The notes below the pieces were generated by a model that was not told the origin of the DNA, made no database searches, and worked only from the letters and a program-made list of their open reading frames with translations. From positions 31,255-95,254 of the forward strand of contig JBBSFB010000011.1 in assembly GCA_038239145.1 (NCBI GenBank): a stretch of DNA of 64,000 nucleotides. Direction: 5' to 3'. A program made the position numbers and the translations under genes. This stretch comes from PALSA-610 sp038239145. Lineage in GTDB: Bacteria; Actinomycetota; Acidimicrobiia; IMCC26256; PALSA-610. Shown here piece after piece: positions 26,970 to 36,863 of the stretch. Within the stretch, counting starts at the first letter, position 1. The number at the start of each line of letters is the position of its first letter.

Positions 26970-27157
26970 CCCGATCGAACCCTTTGGATATCGTCCGGCT
27001 CGCGGCGCGATCGATACAACCACGATGGACGGGCAGTGTGAACAGTCGGTACCGATCCGCGTTTTTCGGCGTCGAACGTGCAAAACTCACTCGACAGCTG
27101 TGGCGGATGCGACCGGACACCGATGATGGCGTCCGGTCGGCCAGGAGGGCAGGAATT

Positions 27158-27469
27158 GTGAAGGTCCGCAGACTCTTTGGCGTGATGGGTTCGGCGATCG
27201 TCCTGACGATGGGCGTCGGCTCGATCAGCTTCGCGTCAGCCGCCCACGCCGCCGACTACCCCCCGACGACCGCGCACGAGGTCATCGAAGGATCGACGGT
27301 TCCGGCCACCAGCCCGACCAGCGTCAGCGATGCTTCCGGAGCCCTGCCGTTCACTGGCGGGAACGACACCGGGATGTTCTGGATCGGCGTTGGCGCCGTG
27401 GGTACCGGCTCGTTCGCCGCCTGGCGCTTCCGGCGCCGGCGTAGCCCCGCCGCTGAGCGCAGTTCCTGA
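27158..27469 (+). CDS. Small LPXTG-type wall-anchored protein
   Basis: 103 aa from GTG 27158 with AGGAGGGCAGG upstream. Signal peptide (about 1-32, ending SFASAAHA), a short Thr/Pro linker, then LPFTG with a hydrophobic stretch (MFWIGVGAVGTGSFAAW) and the basic tail RFRRRR. The exposed part is only about 40 residues, so it is a small wall peptide or spacer of unknown role. This is the second sortase substrate in the window. Confidence 0.7.
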   Translation: MKVRRLFGVMGSAIVLTMGVGSISFASAAHAADYPPTTAHEVIEGSTVPATSPTSVSDASGALPFTGGNDTGMFWIGVGAVGTGSFAAWRFRRRRSPAAERSS

Positions 27470-27489
27470 ACCGCCGTTCTCATCTTCGC

Positions 27490-28803
27490 TCAGCGGAGCG
27501 CGGGCCAGAGGTCGTAGTGCACGGCTTCGTAGTCGGCGAGGATCAGCTCCGCGACCTTCGACGAGTTGACGACCGGGTCGAGTTCCAGCGCCTGGAGCGC
27601 GCAATCGCGCGACCCCAGCAGCGCCGCGTCGGCGACCAACTGTTGGATCGTCACCTCGGTGTGAAGCGCCCCGGTGATCCCAGTCGGCAGGTCGTCGGTG
27701 CGATCGCCGACCACTCCGGCGCCGGTCGCGGTCGCACTGACCTCGACCGCGGCGTTGCGGGGCAGGGCGGGCACGAGGTCGTCGTTCGGGAGGATCGCGG
27801 ACGCGATGCGTTCAGGTTCGCCCGACATGGCCGCCCGTAGGATCGGTCGGAGCGCGTCGTCGGTCACCCAGTCGAGGAAGGGCGCGAGATGGAAGGTGCC
27901 CGCCAGGATCGTGTCGATGACGTCATCGATCATCGAACGCATGCCCTGCTGGCGGGCGACGATGTCGAGCGGCGCGGTGAACTCGGTCGCGCTCCGGAAA
28001 TACTCACCCGCATGACTGTCACTCGTCGCGACGATCGCTCCGAACCGGTCGTGGAGATGCTTCACGAACGCGTACGTCTCGCCGTCGCCGTCCTTGAGGT
28101 TGCCGACCGCGTCGTGCATCTGACCGGTCACATCCTCCCCGGTCTCGCGATCCCAGGCCGCGAGCAGGAACGTGAAGTGATTGAGACCGGCCGCTCTCGT
28201 CTCGATGCGCCGACCGAGCAACTTGGAGAAGCGGTCGTTGGCGATCTTCACCTCGTGACACAGCCCGACGATGGGCTGGTCGAGGTGGCGCCGGAACGCG
28301 GTGCAGATTCGACCTTCGGGATTGGTGAAGTTGACGAACAACGCGTCGGGCGCTAACCGCTCGACGTCGCGCGCAATCGCGGCGACGAGCGGAATCGTCC
28401 GGAGCGCGTGCGAAAGCCCGCCGGGGCCGCCGTTCTCTGCGTAGATGTGATCGACGCCGTAGCGGCGCGGGATCTCGAAGTCGATGAGCCAGCGATTCAC
28501 GCGGTCGACCTCGACCGCCACGACGACGGCGTCCGCGCCCGGCAACGCGTCGTTCCGGTCGGAGAAGCACTCGATCGTGACGTTGCGCGCCGTGGCGGCT
28601 TCGAGCGCGGCCGCGAGTCGCGACATGCGTTCCAACGGCGCCGGCTCCAGGTCGACCAGGCGAACCGTGGCGTCGGTGAAGACCGGATCGGCATAGAGGT
28701 CGTGCATCGTCGTCAGACCGAAAGACGCGCTCCCGGCGCCGATGAGAACGATCGTGGGTGCCTCGCGCACGAGGCGAACAATAGCTTCAACAGAACATGT
28801 CAT
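27490..28803 (-). CDS. Glycoside hydrolase family 4 enzyme (NAD-dependent glycosidase)
   Basis: 437 aa. N-terminal NAD-binding fold (APTIVLIGAGSASFGLTTMH, residues 15-34), the GH4 segment YAENGGPGGLSHALRTIP, the substrate loop FVNFTNPEGRICTAF, and the metal-site motifs GLCHEVKIAND and GLNHFTF. GH4 enzymes need NAD and Mn2+ and cleave alpha- or beta-glycosides by redox-assisted elimination. Substrate is not predictable here; LCHE fits the galactosidase/galacturonidase branch. Its start faces that of the MDR gene, with about 35 bp between them. Confidence 0.85.
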   Translation of the reverse strand: MTCSVEAIVRLVREAPTIVLIGAGSASFGLTTMHDLYADPVFTDATVRLVDLEPAPLERMSRLAAALEAATARNVTIECFSDRNDALPGADAVVVAVEVDRVNRWLIDFEIPRRYGVDHIYAENGGPGGLSHALRTIPLVAAIARDVERLAPDALFVNFTNPEGRICTAFRRHLDQPIVGLCHEVKIANDRFSKLLGRRIETRAAGLNHFTFLLAAWDRETGEDVTGQMHDAVGNLKDGDGETYAFVKHLHDRFGAIVATSDSHAGEYFRSATEFTAPLDIVARQQGMRSMIDDVIDTILAGTFHLAPFLDWVTDDALRPILRAAMSGEPERIASAILPNDDLVPALPRNAAVEVSATATGAGVVGDRTDDLPTGITGALHTEVTIQQLVADAALLGSRDCALQALELDPVVNSSKVAELILADYEAVHYDLWPALR

Positions 28804-28837
28804 TGCCGGTCTCCCGGCCGGTAGCTACGTTGACTTC

Positions 28838-29866
28838 GTGAAGGCTTGGAGAGTTCACAAATACGGTGCGCCGCGGGAGATTCTGAGACTCGACGACGTC
28901 GACCCGCCGACGCCGGGCGACGGCGAGCTCAAGATCCGGGTCACGTCGGTGACGTTGAACTTCAACGATCTCGACGGCATCCACGGTCGGTACAAGACCG
29001 TGCCCCGGCCGGTTCCCTATATCCCCGGTATGGAAGTGCTCGGCATCGTCGAAGAATGTGGCGCCGGGACCGATTCGTGGCTCGGACGGCGCGTGGTCGC
29101 GATCCCGTCCGGCGCGTTCGGCGGGTACGCCGAGTACGTCGTTGCACCCGCGGCCATGGCCTTCGAGATGCCGACCGACATGCCCGAACGGGAAGCGGCC
29201 GCGATCTTCATGCCGTTCCATCTCGCGTGGCTCGCGCTCTACGAACGGGCCCGGGTGCAAGCAGGAGAGACGCTCCTCGTACACGCGGGAGCGGGCGGCG
29301 CGGGCTCGGCCGCGCTGCAACTCGGCGTGCACGCCGGTGCCCGTGTCATCGCAACCGCGGGATCAGCCGAGAAGACGAAACTATGCCTCGAGCTCGGTGC
29401 CGAGATCGCCGTCAACTACCGCGACACGGATTTCGTCGAGGCAGTGCTCGACGCGACCGATGGTCGCGGGGTGGACGTCGCGTTCGACGCGGTGAGCGGT
29501 GACGTCACCCTGCAGACATTCCGGTGCATGGCGTTCAACGGTCGCCACATCCTCGCAGGCTTCGCGTCCGGCATCGAGCTCGAAGACGAAGGTCTCGTGC
29601 CGCGGCCCGTGCTTTTCGGGAACTTCTCCCTCGTCGGCGTGTGTCACGCCTACGTCGACGATCCGGTCGTGTTCAAACGCATGACGGGATTCAACTTCCC
29701 GTCGCACCACGACGGCGAGCAGCTGCACAACGAGCTGCTGGCCTTGCTCGCCGCGGGCAAGGTTCGCGCGGTCGTCGGCCAAGAGGTGCAGTTCGACGAG
29801 TTGCCTGCAGCACTCGAGGCCATGGAAGAACGCCGGACCATCGGTCGCACGGTCGTCCGGGTCTAA
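28838..29866 (+). CDS. Zinc-independent MDR/quinone-oxidoreductase-like reductase
   Basis: 342 aa from GTG 28838. GroES-like fold (VKAWRVHKYG, YIPGMEVLGIVEECG) and a Rossmann domain with VHAGAGGAGSAALQLGVHAG. It lacks the catalytic and structural zinc cysteines of alcohol dehydrogenases. GGYAEYVVAP and the C-terminal ALEAMEERRTIGRTVV match NADPH:quinone-type reductases. Physiological substrate unknown. Confidence 0.82.
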   Translation: MKAWRVHKYGAPREILRLDDVDPPTPGDGELKIRVTSVTLNFNDLDGIHGRYKTVPRPVPYIPGMEVLGIVEECGAGTDSWLGRRVVAIPSGAFGGYAEYVVAPAAMAFEMPTDMPEREAAAIFMPFHLAWLALYERARVQAGETLLVHAGAGGAGSAALQLGVHAGARVIATAGSAEKTKLCLELGAEIAVNYRDTDFVEAVLDATDGRGVDVAFDAVSGDVTLQTFRCMAFNGRHILAGFASGIELEDEGLVPRPVLFGNFSLVGVCHAYVDDPVVFKRMTGFNFPSHHDGEQLHNELLALLAAGKVRAVVGQEVQFDELPAALEAMEERRTIGRTVVRV

Positions 29867-30101
29867 CTCTGGTTCGTTCGTTCGAGCGCGGCAGTGTCCT
29901 GTCCGATCGCACTCCTGTGCGAGCATCGAACTGTGCTTCGCGGTCGGTGGCTCGGGCGGCCGGATCAAGTTCGGGACTGTGGCCATTCTCGGGCGGTCAT
30001 AGAGAGACACGAGCGGCGAGACACATAGGGGTGCCAACCCCCCTGTCGGATCACCGGCGTGCGCCCTGTCGTCGGAGGCATCGCGCCGGTACCTTTCGAA
30101 G
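29867..30101. other. Intergenic region with small hairpins
   Basis: No reading frame of recognisable family. Two short inverted repeats are visible: TCGCAC/GTGCGA around 29905-29925 and GGGGT/ACCCC around 30028-30043. Either may end the MDR transcript or regulate the permease gene. Confidence 0.35.
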
Positions 30102-32666
30102 ATGCGGGTCGCGGTCATCCTGTTGCGCGAAGGCTTGCGAAAGGTGCTCGCGCTCGTCGCAATTGCACTCGTGCTCGGTGTCGGGCTCGGTGTCGGGTTC
30201 ACGAGCCTCGAGATCGCGCACCGGACCCAGCGTGCGTACCCCGACTACCTGAGCCGCGAACACGTCGGCCAGCTCGTCATCAACGCGAGTCTCTCCACGG
30301 AGCAGGCGGAGTCGGTGATCCGATCCGTCCCCGGCGTCGAGCACGTGACGTCGGACTCGTTGCTCGAGGTCTCCGGCAAATCCGACCTGCAGGACTCGGT
30401 CGCGGCCGCCTTCGGTCAGGTGCGTACGTCGAGCGACGGTCGCTACGCGACCCGGGATCGACCGGTCGTGCTCGAAGGTCGGATGGTCCGGTCCGGTGCG
30501 GAAGCTTTCGTCAGCCGGGAGACCGCCTCGACGCTCCACCTTCACGTTGGCGCAATGATCCCGTTGTCGTTCTACGAGGCGGTCCGGGGCCCGCCGGGCG
30601 CGAAACCGACGGGGCCGAATCCGCCGATCGGCGAGGCGACGGTGCGCGTCGTCGGCATCGGGGTGTTCTCCGACGAAGTCCTCGCCGACGAGCTGTACCC
30701 GCGGCTGCGGGTGCTGTTGTCGCACGATGTAACGGCCAAGTACGACTGCACGCTCCACACGCCGAGACCGGACGACACCGGATCGATAGGCGAGGTCATC
30801 AGCGCCGTCGTCCCACCGCGCTGCTCGATGGACTATCGCTACTACTCGCTGCAGATCGCGGGTGGGAACGCGGGCGCGAACCGGGTCGCCGACGAGCTCG
30901 GGCGCCGCTTCCAAGTACTCAACGCGCATTTGCCGAAGGCGTTGCGAGACATCAACGTCGGGTACCAGATCATCCCGTCGTTCACTGCCGACGATGCGGC
31001 CAGGGTCTCGGAATCGATCTCCCCCGTGGTCACTGCACTGCGCGTCTTTGGCGTCGCTGCCGGTATCGCGACTCTCGCGATGACGCTGCTCCTCGTCAGC
31101 CGCGTGTTCCGCCGCCGCGCGCGGGACGTCGTTGTATGGCGCGAGCTCGGTATGGCCCGACGGTCACGCGCCCTCGCTCTGCTCCTACCGGTCGGCCTCA
31201 CGGTATGTGCCGGCGTCCTCCTCGCACTCGGGACCGCATGGATCGCGTCGCGCATCGGAGCGATCGCAAGCGTCCGGGTCGTCGATCCCGAACCGGGACG
31301 CGCCCTGTCCGGCATCGTTCTGCTTGCGGCGCTCGCAGCAGTGATACTGCTCGCGGTCATCCTCCCGGTCGCCGGCACCTTCGCCGCACGCGCCACCGAG
31401 AAAAGGTCGCGCCCGCGAACGGCCCCGGGCCGGATCACCAACCGCGGCTCTCCTGCTTTCGCGCTGGGAGTCCGGGCCGCGACACGCGATCGGAGCGCGG
31501 CGGCACTGATCGTCGGATGCGCCGTGGCGGTGGCCGCGGTCACCGCCTCCGTCGTTTTCAGTACGAGCGTCATCCATCTCGTCCACACTCCTCGAGAGTT
31601 CGGTTGGCAGTACGACATCGGCGCGGTCGTGAACGCGGGATACGGACCGATCGATCAAAAGGCGCTCGCAGCAAGCCTGCATCGCCCCGAGGTCGAAGGC
31701 TTCGGCACCGCAGCGATCGCCGCGGGCGTGTCCGTCAACGGCACGAACCTTCCGTCGATCGCGGAGAGAGCCGGTATCGCCGACCTGAACGGCGGCACGA
31801 CCGTGGTGTCGGGGCGCGCGCCGACTGGCATCGACGAGGTAGCGCTGGGTTCGCAGACCGCGCACGAGCTGCGGGTCGGCATCGGTGACACGGTGAAGGT
31901 GAAAACGGCCTACGGAGAACATTCGGCGCGGGTCACCGGACTGGTGGTACTCCCGGCGATCGGGCCGCTCGAAGCCGATCGCACCGGCCTCGGCACCGGT
32001 GTGCTCCTGCCGGCGCCGCTGTTCGTCGCCACCCTGCACGATGCGCAGCATCTGGCCGGCGTGACCCCGGCCGCACTCGCCGATCAGCTCGCGGCGTTCG
32101 TCGGCATCGATCTCGCGCCGGGTGTCGACCCGGCGGCCTTCGCCGCGAGCTTGAACCGCGACGTGCGGAAGTGGGATCCGAGCGGATTCGTGATCGTCAT
32201 ACGTGCACGTCCCGTTCGGCCCTCGACCGTCGTCGACGTCGACGACTCGCGGCCGGTCCCGATACTCCTCGCCGGTGTGTTCGGGCTCGCGATGCTGGCC
32301 GGTATCGCCGCAGGTATCGGCAACGGGACCCGCGCCCGTCGTCGGGAGCTCGCCATCTTCCGCGCGCTCGGCGGCACACCTCGACAGGTGCGGATGTCGG
32401 TGCGTTGGCATGCGATCACCGTCGTGGCGGGTGCTCTACTGATCGGTCTGCCGGTAGGGACCGCGCTCGGCCGTTTCGCCTTCGATCGGTTCGCGACCGA
32501 CATCGGTGTCGCGCCCCTCCCCACGATCCCGGCCCTGCTGCTCGCCGCCGTTGCGCTCGCCGTACTCGCGATCTCGGTCATGGCCGCCGCGATGCCGGTC
32601 CGCCGGGTCTCCGGGCCCAGCGTCGCGGGCACGCTCGGCGTCGACGACGCCGTCCCGCGCGTATGA
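30102..32666 (+). CDS. FtsX-like ABC permease, orphan
   Basis: 854 aa. A first membrane helix (KVLALVAIALVLGVGLGVGF), an extracytoplasmic MacB-PCD-like domain (about 45-285), an FtsX helix bundle (VVTALRVFGVAAGIATLAMT to about 440), a second periplasmic part, and a final bundle (VPILLAGVFGLAMLAGIAAG, RARRRELAIFRALGGTPRQV, ALLLAAVALAVLAISVMAAA). RELAIFRALGGTPRQV is the coupling-helix motif of FtsX-type permeases. No ATPase gene is adjacent, so it needs one from elsewhere. Probably exports or remodels an envelope component. Confidence 0.8.
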   Translation: MRVAVILLREGLRKVLALVAIALVLGVGLGVGFTSLEIAHRTQRAYPDYLSREHVGQLVINASLSTEQAESVIRSVPGVEHVTSDSLLEVSGKSDLQDSVAAAFGQVRTSSDGRYATRDRPVVLEGRMVRSGAEAFVSRETASTLHLHVGAMIPLSFYEAVRGPPGAKPTGPNPPIGEATVRVVGIGVFSDEVLADELYPRLRVLLSHDVTAKYDCTLHTPRPDDTGSIGEVISAVVPPRCSMDYRYYSLQIAGGNAGANRVADELGRRFQVLNAHLPKALRDINVGYQIIPSFTADDAARVSESISPVVTALRVFGVAAGIATLAMTLLLVSRVFRRRARDVVVWRELGMARRSRALALLLPVGLTVCAGVLLALGTAWIASRIGAIASVRVVDPEPGRALSGIVLLAALAAVILLAVILPVAGTFAARATEKRSRPRTAPGRITNRGSPAFALGVRAATRDRSAAALIVGCAVAVAAVTASVVFSTSVIHLVHTPREFGWQYDIGAVVNAGYGPIDQKALAASLHRPEVEGFGTAAIAAGVSVNGTNLPSIAERAGIADLNGGTTVVSGRAPTGIDEVALGSQTAHELRVGIGDTVKVKTAYGEHSARVTGLVVLPAIGPLEADRTGLGTGVLLPAPLFVATLHDAQHLAGVTPAALADQLAAFVGIDLAPGVDPAAFAASLNRDVRKWDPSGFVIVIRARPVRPSTVVDVDDSRPVPILLAGVFGLAMLAGIAAGIGNGTRARRRELAIFRALGGTPRQVRMSVRWHAITVVAGALLIGLPVGTALGRFAFDRFATDIGVAPLPTIPALLLAAVALAVLAISVMAAAMPVRRVSGPSVAGTLGVDDAVPRV

Positions 32667-32743
32667 GCCGACGCGGCCGGACTCATCGGCCGTGAACTCG
32701 ACTCGGGGTGCCGGGCGCGCCCGTTGGCTGCCAGGATGACCCG

Positions 32744-33919
32744 ATGGGGAACGACGGCCTCGACTTCAAGGGCGGGTGGCACGATTTCTGCGATCGGCTC
32801 GCCGCAGTGGGTGACCGACTCGGCCGGGAGCCGTTCCCGGACTCCGAGGCGGAGCGAGCCATCTGCGCCCGCCACCTCGGGCGCCAGGTCGTGATGGCAC
32901 TGCAGGCGGAGCTCGAGCACAGCGACGCGACGAATCCCACGTTCCATCGCTACGAGGAACCGTGGGGGCAATGGGGAGGCCCGAATCCCGACAACGTCTA
33001 CAGCCGCGCCGCGATCGATCCCGCGGCGACCTACCGCGTGTGGGGACCGGTCACTGCCGTGCACTCCATCTTGTTCTCGCTCGTCGACGGCGACATGCAC
33101 CTCGGCCACTACGGCGTGTTCTCGGAATGCGCGCTGAGGGATCTCGAGGTCGGGCCCGACGGCGCGCTGGAACTGTGGATCTCCCCCGATCGGTGTGACG
33201 GCAACTGGATGCCGTCACACCCCAATGCCCGCCTCCTGTTGATCCGCCAGTACTTGTGTGACTGGGAGCGCGACCGCGCCGCAACACTTTCGATCGAGCG
33301 TGTCGACACCACCGGCATTCCACCCGAACCGCCGAGCGCGCTCGTTCTCGCGGGCGCGCTCGATCGCGCCGCAACCTGGGTCGAGCAGTCGATCGAGTAC
33401 TGGTGCGCGTACGTCGAGAGGGCCCGCGAGTCGTTGCCGCACAACGCGGTCGCGCCGCCATCGACACCAAGAGGCGGGGCGCCGACGATCGCGTACGGCG
33501 CCGGCTGGTGGCAGCTCGGTCCCGATGAGGTGCTGCTCGTCACGACCCACGTTCCCGACGCCGACTACTGGGGTTGGACGCTGCACCATCGGTACCGGCT
33601 CGACTCGGGCGACTTCGCCAATCGTCAGACCAGCTTGAACCTCGCCCAGACCGTCGTCGACGACGACGGTCGGATCCGGATCGTGGTGGCGCACGACGAT
33701 CCCGGCACTCCCAACTGGATCGATACGGAGTCTCATCCCGAGGGGATGATCGTGTACCGCTCGATCGGTACCCGGTCGCGGCCGGCGCCCGACGCGCGCG
33801 TCGTTCCTGCGGCCGAGTTGCGGAATCATCTACCGCCGACTCATCCGATCGTCGACGAGCACGAACGGCGCTCCCAACTAGCACGCCGGCGCGCGGCCGT
33901 GCTCACGCGGTACGTCTGA
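32744..33919 (+). CDS. DUF1214-type domain protein
   Basis: 391 aa from ATG 32744; a GTG at 32708 is an alternative. The segments NPDNVYSRAAIDPAATYRVW, then YWGWTLHHRYRLDSGDFANR and VAHDDPGTPNWIDTESHPEG resemble DUF1214/DUF1254 proteins, which are frequent in Mycobacteria and Acidimicrobiia and often sit beside sulfotransferases. Biochemical role unknown. Ends three bases before the sulfotransferase start, so the two are probably translated from one message. Confidence 0.65.
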   Translation: MGNDGLDFKGGWHDFCDRLAAVGDRLGREPFPDSEAERAICARHLGRQVVMALQAELEHSDATNPTFHRYEEPWGQWGGPNPDNVYSRAAIDPAATYRVWGPVTAVHSILFSLVDGDMHLGHYGVFSECALRDLEVGPDGALELWISPDRCDGNWMPSHPNARLLLIRQYLCDWERDRAATLSIERVDTTGIPPEPPSALVLAGALDRAATWVEQSIEYWCAYVERARESLPHNAVAPPSTPRGGAPTIAYGAGWWQLGPDEVLLVTTHVPDADYWGWTLHHRYRLDSGDFANRQTSLNLAQTVVDDDGRIRIVVAHDDPGTPNWIDTESHPEGMIVYRSIGTRSRPAPDARVVPAAELRNHLPPTHPIVDEHERRSQLARRRAAVLTRYV

Positions 33920-33922
33920 TCC

Positions 33923-35164
33923 ATGGTGTGGACGCCGAAGCCACGTCCACAATGGGTGAGCGAGCTCAACGCGTTCGGGCGTCATCTCGGTTCACCGGCC
34001 GCGCTCATCCCACTCGACGAAGACTCGATGCTCGACGCGGCGCGCATGGCCACTGGGCTCGACGATTTCGGCGCTGAAGGCTGGCACGAGCCGTTGCACA
34101 TTTTCGTGCGCGCCCTCGAGGAAGAGGCCGATCTCCATCTGCTCGGTCGGATCATGGCCCGCAACGAGATCGTGCGGGCTCTCGTCAATCGGCTCCAGGT
34201 CCAGGCGTCGGTTGCAGCCCACCCCGAGATCCTGTGTGAGGCGATTGCGGCGCCGGTGCTGGTCGTCGGGACGGGCCGATCGGGCACGTCGATCCTGCAC
34301 GAGCTACTCGCGCAGGATCCTGCACACCGGGTGGCGCGCACGTGGGAGCTGCTCCATCCGTGCCCTCCTCCCGAACGGGCGACCTACGCCACCGATCCCC
34401 GGATCGCGGCCGCTGATCAGGAATACCGGTTCTGGCATCTGCTTGCGCCCGAGTACCAGACGATGCACGAGAACGGAGGCGACGTCCCTAACGAGGACCC
34501 ATTGATCGACGAGCTGCAGTTCGCGTCGGACCACCTCATGGGCTCGTATCCCGTACCCAGTTATGCACGCTGGTTGGCGCGCGCCGACCCCACGCCCCTG
34601 TTCCACGCGCATCGCCGCTTTCTCCAGCTCCTGCAGTGGCGCTGCCCCGGCGAGCGTTGGGTATTGAAGTCGCCGTCGTATCTGGCGAAGTTGCCCGCAT
34701 TCTTTGCCGAGTACCCCGACGCGTACGTCGTGCTCACCCATCGTGATCCGTTGAAGGTCCTGCCGTCACTCGTGAGCCTGATGGCCACGTTGCGGTGGAT
34801 GCACAGCGACACCGTCGACGTCGGCGCAGTCGTGAAGAGCGCAGTGGGGGGCACGGCCATCGCGATGGACCTTGTGATGCAGTGGCGCGCCGACGGGACT
34901 CTTCCGAACGACCGTATCGTCGACGTGCGATTCGACGAGCTCGTCGGCGACCCGTGGCCCACGTTGCGCTATGCCTACGAACGGATCGGATCAACTCTCA
35001 GCGGCGCCACCGAGCGGCGCATGCGCGGATACCTCGAAGCCCGGCCCCGCGAACGGCACGGCCGCCACGAATACGACTTCGCCGACACCGGCCTCGATCT
35101 CACCGAAACCCGGGCCCGGTTCGCGGCCTACCAGGACTGCTACGCGGTCCCGTCCGAGATCTGA
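33923..35164 (+). CDS. PAPS-dependent sulfotransferase family protein
   Basis: 413 aa. 5'-phosphosulfate loop VVGTGRSGTSILHELL (about 112-127) and a 3'-phosphate segment (YVVLTHRDPLKVLPSLVSLM, about 270-289) match the Sulfotransfer_3 group. The region between includes WVLKSPSYLAKLPAFFAEYP as in steroid- or lipid-type sulfotransferases of Actinobacteria. Acceptor unknown. Follows the DUF1214 gene almost without a gap. Confidence 0.82.
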   Translation: MVWTPKPRPQWVSELNAFGRHLGSPAALIPLDEDSMLDAARMATGLDDFGAEGWHEPLHIFVRALEEEADLHLLGRIMARNEIVRALVNRLQVQASVAAHPEILCEAIAAPVLVVGTGRSGTSILHELLAQDPAHRVARTWELLHPCPPPERATYATDPRIAAADQEYRFWHLLAPEYQTMHENGGDVPNEDPLIDELQFASDHLMGSYPVPSYARWLARADPTPLFHAHRRFLQLLQWRCPGERWVLKSPSYLAKLPAFFAEYPDAYVVLTHRDPLKVLPSLVSLMATLRWMHSDTVDVGAVVKSAVGGTAIAMDLVMQWRADGTLPNDRIVDVRFDELVGDPWPTLRYAYERIGSTLSGATERRMRGYLEARPRERHGRHEYDFADTGLDLTETRARFAAYQDCYAVPSEI

Positions 35165-35449
35165 CGGCGGAGAAGAGATGAGCACGAAGCCCGTCAGCAA
35201 ACTCGGCACTCGTTTTGGCAACCCCCTAGTCCCCGACCCTTTCGCGCAGGATCAACCCGTCGAACGCTTCGGGCACCATCTCGGCGCCGGCGATCGGCGC
35301 CCGGAACTCCGCGTCGGATTGCAGTTCGGCGTAGAACTCCTTCGCTTCCGGCGCGGCGCGGAGGCGGTCCCGGCGACTGGCGGGATTCGTCGCTACGTGA
35401 GACCGTGCAACGTTCGGTCATGCGGTTCGTTCGGCACCAGGAGCACGTT
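35165..35449. other. Intergenic region with minus-strand coding-like remnant
   Basis: On the minus strand an open stretch from 35417 to a stop at 35226 reads RLRAAPEAKEFYAELQSDAE and then PIAGAEMVPEAFDGLILRER. It has good codon use but no start codon; it may be the C-terminal end of a lost gene. The family is not recognised. The SDR ribosome binding site is at the right end. Confidence 0.3.
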
Positions 35450-36211
35450 GTGAGCAACGATCGTCGGTTCGAGGGAAAGGTCGCGCTGATCACGGGCGCG
35501 GCGTCGGGCATCGGGCGGGCCGTGTCGCTACGGCTCGCCTCCGAAGGCGCGCAGGTCTTCGGTCACGATCTCAACGGCGAGGGCCTGGTCGAGACGGCCG
35601 AGATGGTCACGAGCGCGGGCGGAACGATGGAAACCCGCACGGGCGACATCTCCCAGCCCGCGGAGGCGCGGGCCTCGGTTGCCGCATGTGTCGAGAAGTT
35701 CGGTCGGCTCGACGTCCTCGGGAACAACGCCGGTATCGCCCGGGCCGACCACGTCGCCGACGTCACCGAAGAGCAATACCGGCGCATGATGGGCGTGAAC
35801 GTCGACGGCTACTTCTTCACCGCGCAGGCGGCGATCCCGCATCTGCTCGAAACGAACGGAAACATCGTCAATCTCGCGTCGAACGCGGGCGTCATGGGCC
35901 AGGCGTACACCGTCGTGTACTGCATGTCGAAAGGCGCGGTCGTGCAACTCACGCGGGCGCTCGCGATGGAGTTCGCGAAGACGAAGATCCGCGTCAACGC
36001 GATCGCGCCGAGCGGCATCCAGACCACGCTGTCGGAGAACTTCCACATTCCGGCCGATGTCGATGCCGACCTGATGCGGCCCTACATGGGGTTTCGCCGC
36101 ATGGGTACACCCGACGACATCGCGGCGATGTTCGCATTCGTCGCGTCCGACGAGGCCCGCAGTGTGCACGGTGCCATCCTCGCGGTCGATCGCGGCGTGA
36201 CCGCGGGCTGA
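35450..36211 (+). CDS. Short-chain dehydrogenase/reductase
   Basis: 253 aa from GTG 35450 with CAGGAG upstream. Classical SDR signs: TGAASGIGRAVSL (cofactor loop), NNAGIARADHV, the serine strand NIVNLASNAGVMG, and catalytic YCMSKGA (Tyr and Lys). The last residues IHGAIL-like VHGAILAVDRGVTAG are usual. NAD(P) preference and substrate are open. Confidence 0.85.
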   Translation: MSNDRRFEGKVALITGAASGIGRAVSLRLASEGAQVFGHDLNGEGLVETAEMVTSAGGTMETRTGDISQPAEARASVAACVEKFGRLDVLGNNAGIARADHVADVTEEQYRRMMGVNVDGYFFTAQAAIPHLLETNGNIVNLASNAGVMGQAYTVVYCMSKGAVVQLTRALAMEFAKTKIRVNAIAPSGIQTTLSENFHIPADVDADLMRPYMGFRRMGTPDDIAAMFAFVASDEARSVHGAILAVDRGVTAG

Positions 36212-36270
36212 CGAGCGCCTCGCAACGTTCCGGCTTTCGTAGACTGCAAACCGTCGCGTAGCGTCGAGTC

Positions 36271-36732
36271 ATGGCGCGGTGGTTGGTGAAGTCGGAACCC
36301 GACATCTTCTCGTACGACGACCTCGCGCGCGCCAAGCGCGAGGGTTGGGACGGGATTCGCAGCTACCAGGCCCGCAACTACCTGCGGGAGATGCGCAAGG
36401 GGGAGCAGGCGATCTTCTACCACTCGAACGCCAAGCCGCCCGGCGTGGCCGGCATCTGCAAGATCGTCAAGACGGCCGAACCCGATCCGACGCAGTTCGA
36501 CCCGACCACCAAGTACTACGACCCCGCGAGCAAACCCGAAGATCCCCGCTGGGACTGGGTCACGTTCGCACCCGTCCGCGCGCTGCGGTTCGTCTCTCTC
36601 GACGAGCTGCGTGCACTTCCCGAGCTCGCGGAATGTCGCCTGCTGGCAAAGAGCAATCGCCTCTCGGTCCTCCCGCTCACCGACGCCGAGTTCGACACCA
36701 TCGTCGCCTTCGCCAAACGCCGTCGGCCGTAG
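36271..36732 (+). CDS. EVE domain protein
   Basis: 153 aa. The whole length is one EVE (PUA-like) domain: WLVKSEPDIFSYDDL, WDGIRSYQARNYLREMRKGE, AIFYHSNAKPPGVAGICKIV and WDWVTFAPVRAL. EVE domains bind modified bases in DNA or RNA (thymocyte nuclear protein 1 group). In bacteria they occur with modification or restriction systems; none is next to it here. Confidence 0.87.
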   Translation: MARWLVKSEPDIFSYDDLARAKREGWDGIRSYQARNYLREMRKGEQAIFYHSNAKPPGVAGICKIVKTAEPDPTQFDPTTKYYDPASKPEDPRWDWVTFAPVRALRFVSLDELRALPELAECRLLAKSNRLSVLPLTDAEFDTIVAFAKRRRP

Positions 36733-36863
36733 ACCTCTCGTTCGAGCAGCGCGCGCGACGTTCCGAAGTTGAGGCGTCAGTTCCGTCGTGTCGGTCTCGA
36801 CGACGGCTGCGCTCGGAAATTGTTACTGTTTCTTCACGCGCGGTCGTCGGGAATGGAGCAACC

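Noticed and set aside
35178..35453. Plus-strand frame starting MSTKPVSKLGTRFGNP with GGAGAAGAG upstream
   Set aside because: Good ribosome binding site, but the translation beyond the first 16 codons has no sensible pattern and runs into the SDR leader; the minus strand has better codon use there.
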